From NCBI GenBank assembly GCA_036554605.1, contig DATBMY010000038.1, positions 1-22,402 on the forward strand: a DNA stretch of 22,402 bases, in the 5' to 3' direction. The position numbers were made by a program, and so were the translations under genes. This DNA is from DATBMY01 sp036554605 (GTDB taxonomy: Bacteria > Acidobacteriota > Blastocatellia > UBA7656). The notes under the pieces were generated by a model that was not told where the DNA came from, searched no databases, and saw nothing but the letters and a program-made list of their open reading frames with translations. Numbering within the stretch: the stretch's first letter is position 1; each line of letters opens with the position of its first letter. Below, piece after piece: positions 19,313 through 22,402 of the stretch.

Positions 19313-21727
19313 TTATTCAGACCGAAGCGCTGATAGCGGATCGACCCTGGTCGCCCGCCGGGCCGGAAAGTAGCTGGCCAGAATTGCCACCGCCCCTAAC
19401 AATAACGCCAGGCCGATGTAAATAACCGGGTCGGCAAGGCTGACCCCGTAGAGGAGCCCCGACACGAAACGCATCAGGCCGAAGGCCGCTCCCAGTCCGA
19501 TCGTCACTCCTATTAAAGCGAGCGACAGAGCCTGCCCAAGCACCAGTTTGATTACATCACGCGGCTGCGCGCCGAGCGCCATTCGGACCCCCATCTCATG
19601 CGTGCGCTGGGCGACTGTATAGGCCATAACGCTGTAGGTGCCTACCGCGGCAAGCAACAGCGCGACGGCAGCCAGAAGCGCGAGCAGCAACGTATCAAGC
19701 CGGCGCTGCGCGACCGAATCGGCGACTACCTGCTCCATACTCTTCGCGTTATAAACAGGCTGGCTGCTGTCGACGGCCAGGATTTCGCCGCGCACGCCCG
19801 AAACTAGATTTGAAGGATTTTCGCCGCGAATCACCAGCGCCATCGAGCCGTACTGTAGATAGCTTGCCTGGTTCTGGTTATAAGGCACATAGGTTTCGGG
19901 CTTTGGCTCATTATCCGGCCCGTAATGTCTTACGTCGCGCACGACGCCTACTATTTCGCGCCAATCCGGAGGCCCGCTCAAGCCTATTCGCTGGCCTATT
20001 GGCTCCTGGTCGCCGAAGAACCTGCGCGCGAGCGATTCGTTTATGATTGCGACCTTCGATGTGTTTGGCTGGTCGGTTTCGTCAAAGAACCGTCCTTTGA
20101 CCAGACCTATTCCCATGGCGCGGAAATAATCGGGGGTTATAGAGCGATATTCGGTCAGCGGGGCCTTGCCGTCGGGCGAGGGCTCGCGCCCTTCGATGAT
20201 AAAGCTCGTCGAGTCATTGGCCCCGCTCAGCGGGAGGTTGGTGATCGCCCCCGCGCCTTCGACGCCCGGCAGGGCTTTGATTCTATCGACCGCCCTTTGA
20301 AAGAACGCGGCCCGCGTCTGGCCGTCGTTATATTTGCTTCTCGGAAGAGTTACCTGCATCGTCAAGAGGTTCCGCTCATTGAACCCGAGGTCGACTTGTT
20401 GAAGTTTCAGGAAGCTCTTTATCATAAGCCCCGCGCTGATCAACAGCACTAAGGCGAGCGCCATCTGCGAGACAACAAATATCTTGCGCATGCGGTAACC
20501 GCCGAGCCCCTGAGACGAGCTCCTCCCGCCTTCTTTCAGCGTCTCGTTAAGGTCGGTCCTTCGGGCCTGTAGAGCGGGAGTGATACCAAAGAGGATGCCG
20601 GTCAGAAACGATAGCAGGATCGTGAATCCGAGCACCCGCAGGTCGACCGCGATCTCTTTGACGCGGGGTATATGAGTGGGGCTCGCGCTTACGAGAAGCT
20701 GAGTTCCCCAGTAGGCCAGCAAAAGCCCGAGCACGCCGCCCACGACGGCCAGCACCACGCTCTCCGTCAGCAGCAATCGAGCGAGGCGAGACGATGCTGC
20801 CCCGAGCGCCGTGCGGATGGCCATCTCTTTTTGTCTCGAGGCCGCGCGCGCAAGCATCAGGTTCGCTACATTGGCGCAGGCTATTAACAATACGAAGCCG
20901 ACGGCGGCAAATATTATTAACAGCTGAGTCTGGATGCTCCCGGTTATCTGCTCCTTTAAAGGCACGATTCGCATGCCTATGCCGGTGTTGGTACGAGGAT
21001 AATTCTGTTCAAGCGTGGCGGCGATCAAACCGATATTGGCCTGCCCCTGCTCTATCGATGCGCCCGGCTTCAGGCGACCTACGGCGCTCAGGCTGTGAGT
21101 GTCGCGAATGCTTTTCTCCTTCGCATCGAATACGAGCGGAATCCACAGGTCGGCATATGTCGGATATTGAAACTCGGCGGGAGCCACGCCGATCACGCTA
21201 TAGGGCCTATCGTTCAAAGTCAGCTTCTGGTCCAGGATGCCCGGGTTCGAGCCGAAGCGGCGCTGCCAGAGCGCATGGCTTAGAATTATCACTTGAGTAT
21301 TGCCCGACTGCTCATCCTGATTATTAAAGACGCGGCCGAGTAAAGGTAACACCTTAAAGAGCGAAAAGAAGTCGGCCGAAACCGCTGCTACCCTTACCCT
21401 CTCGGGCTCATACTGCCCCGTCAAGGCTCCGCTTTGCCCGCGAAAGGCAGCCACGTTATCAAATACTTCGTTCTGTTCCTTTATGTCCAGAAAGTTGGCG
21501 GGCGCCACCGGGGCCTTATCCAGCTGCGGCTGCGTTCCCCATATCCAGACCAGCCGGTCGCCGTCTTCATAAGGCAGCGAACGAAGCAGCACCGCATTGA
21601 CAACGCTGAAGATTGCGCTATTAGCTCCAATGCCCAAAGCCAACGTAATTACGGCGACGGCTGTAAAACCGGGCTTCTTTATCAGCACGCGCAGCGCGTA
21701 ACGAAGATCCTGAATCAAGCTCTCCAT
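19313..21727 (-). CDS. ADOP-family ABC transporter permease (MacB/FtsX-type)
   Basis: This 804-residue inner-membrane protein is the duplicated orphan permease typical of Acidobacteria. It contains two MacB periplasmic core domains (about 20-240 and 430-650), each followed by an FtsX three-helix domain (about 280-400 and 685-797). The N-terminus, MESLIQDLRYALRVLIKKPGFT, and the first helix, AVAVITLALGIGANSAIFSVVNAVLL, are diagnostic, as are AIRTALGAASSRLARLLLTES and the final PARRATRVDPLSALRSE. No ATPase gene is adjacent, as is usual for this orphan family. Related MacB systems export or transmit force to peptides and lipoproteins, but the ADOP substrate is unknown. It reads into the DUF4097 gene. 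AAAGGA before the ATG supports the start. Confidence 0.93.
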   Translation of the reverse strand: MESLIQDLRYALRVLIKKPGFTAVAVITLALGIGANSAIFSVVNAVLLRSLPYEDGDRLVWIWGTQPQLDKAPVAPANFLDIKEQNEVFDNVAAFRGQSGALTGQYEPERVRVAAVSADFFSLFKVLPLLGRVFNNQDEQSGNTQVIILSHALWQRRFGSNPGILDQKLTLNDRPYSVIGVAPAEFQYPTYADLWIPLVFDAKEKSIRDTHSLSAVGRLKPGASIEQGQANIGLIAATLEQNYPRTNTGIGMRIVPLKEQITGSIQTQLLIIFAAVGFVLLIACANVANLMLARAASRQKEMAIRTALGAASSRLARLLLTESVVLAVVGGVLGLLLAYWGTQLLVSASPTHIPRVKEIAVDLRVLGFTILLSFLTGILFGITPALQARRTDLNETLKEGGRSSSQGLGGYRMRKIFVVSQMALALVLLISAGLMIKSFLKLQQVDLGFNERNLLTMQVTLPRSKYNDGQTRAAFFQRAVDRIKALPGVEGAGAITNLPLSGANDSTSFIIEGREPSPDGKAPLTEYRSITPDYFRAMGIGLVKGRFFDETDQPNTSKVAIINESLARRFFGDQEPIGQRIGLSGPPDWREIVGVVRDVRHYGPDNEPKPETYVPYNQNQASYLQYGSMALVIRGENPSNLVSGVRGEILAVDSSQPVYNAKSMEQVVADSVAQRRLDTLLLALLAAVALLLAAVGTYSVMAYTVAQRTHEMGVRMALGAQPRDVIKLVLGQALSLALIGVTIGLGAAFGLMRFVSGLLYGVSLADPVIYIGLALLLGAVAILASYFPARRATRVDPLSALRSE

Positions 21728-22269
21728 AAATGATCCTTTCGCATCGCTTCATGTAGCCAGATAGGCAAGCCTCTTGCCGCCGGTATTATCTCTAAACATC
21801 TGCTAGCAGAGCGACTCTTCGTTTTATGTCGCAAAGGACTAAGGATTTGCGCGGGCAGTATTCTCGAATAGGCTACGGAGACGGGACGCGCCAAACGGAT
21901 CATTGTGTCTCCCTGCGACTCTGATATAGTCTCCTTCGTATCAGAATCTACCGGTCCGGCTTACCCTGATTTGTTAATTTCTTCCTTTACGCAGATAAGA
22001 AAGAATCCTCTAGACTCAGCCGTCGATTAACTTATGATATTGATTACAGGCTGAAAGTCTTATGTGGCATTATCCATAAATGGGGTCTGAAATCAAGAGG
22101 GAAATCGCGGACGGCGGGTGGTAGAATACAATCGTCATCATCACGCCCATACGCGGCGAGCGGCGGGCGACGGCCTGACGCTCTTATTCTTGCCGGAAGA
22201 GTTGATATAGTTCGGCTCTATTGAGAAGATGTTTACGAAATCCATTCAGCGCATGGAGGCTAACCATTA
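21728..22269. other. Intergenic region between the divergent ADOP and phoU genes
   Basis: No coding frame is convincing in these 540 bases. The part from about 21950 to 22090 is clearly more AT-rich than the genes. It contains the inverted repeat at 21917-21948 and several -10-like hexamers (TATAGT at 21925-21930, TAGAAT near 22123), any of which could drive phoU, but none has a strong -35. Confidence 0.5.
21917..21948. repeat. Inverted repeat overlapping a -10-like element
   Basis: GACTCTGATA (21917-21926) and TATCAGAATC (21939-21948) are inverted copies matching at nine of ten positions around a 12-base spacer. TATAGT at 21925-21930 overlaps the left arm and TTGTGT lies 16 bases upstream of it, so the dyad may be an operator over a plus-strand promoter. 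Confidence 0.3.
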
Positions 22270-22402
22270 ATGAAGAGACTGATCGAGGAGAATCTCAACC
22301 TGCTGCGCGACCGCCTGCTGGTTATGGGCGGGGCCGCCGAGAAGGCTATTATGCTTGCCACCCGCGCGCTTATGGAGCGAGACTCGGATCTTGCCGAAAG
22401 AG
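22270..22402 (+). CDS. phoU: PhoU phosphate-signalling protein, 5' part only
   Basis: The first 44 residues are visible before the window ends: MKRLIEENLNLLRDRLLVMG, then GAAEKAIMLATRALMERDSDLAER. The spacing of the LxxLRxxLLxMG helix and the RDxxLAxx segment is that of PhoU, the cytoplasmic helical protein that links the PstSCAB phosphate transporter to the PhoR/PhoB two-component system. GGAGG ten bases before the ATG supports the start. No pst genes lie upstream within the window; partners may lie downstream. Partial at the 3' end. Confidence 0.8.
   Translation, partial: MKRLIEENLNLLRDRLLVMGGAAEKAIMLATRALMERDSDLAER

Overview
The window looks like a chromosomal segment of an Acidobacteriota bacterium, most likely of the Blastocatellia group. 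The reasons are a full-length acidobacterial-type duplicated orphan permease (ADOP), a large secreted DUF5117-type metzincin, several signal-peptide-bearing peptidases, high GC content, and strong AGGAGG-type ribosome sites. Coding sequences favour AUA for isoleucine, which is unusual at this GC content. I see no tRNA, rRNA, CRISPR array or insertion sequence.

Layout. 1-1000: a secreted dual-specificity-type phosphatase, closed by a strong hairpin terminator. 1021-4092 (minus): a YflT-like stress protein, a Pro/Asp/Glu-rich small protein and two paralogous exported proteins whose conserved residues resemble an atypical kinase fold; a nested inverted repeat lies between the paralogs. 4250-8482 (minus): a tight operon of a secreted M28B carboxypeptidase, two small Cys-rich/zinc-ribbon proteins and a secreted M24 peptidase. 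8580-13583: a nitroreductase, a secreted metzincin followed by a Nudix hydrolase, a HugZ-like protein with DUF2470, and a RidA protein whose promoter suggests a leaderless mRNA.

13665-18177 (minus) is the most interesting part. In transcription order it holds an AraC-type DNA-binding protein, a 64-residue peptide ending in 13 consecutive asparagines plus QEPILE, a predicted intrinsic terminator, a PqqD-like domain fused to a membrane M50 metalloprotease, and a B12-binding-type radical SAM protein with an atypical CX4CX2C motif. This has the anatomy of a ribosomally made, post-translationally modified peptide (RiPP) system. It parallels the Bacillus yydFGH layout (peptide, radical SAM enzyme, M50 protease), but with a poly-Asn core, a B12-type radical SAM enzyme and a recognition domain on the protease. 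No dedicated exporter is adjacent.

18541-21727 (minus): an ADOP permease and a DUF4097 protein in one operon. 22270 to the end: the start of phoU on the plus strand, preceded by about 540 bases without a convincing gene.
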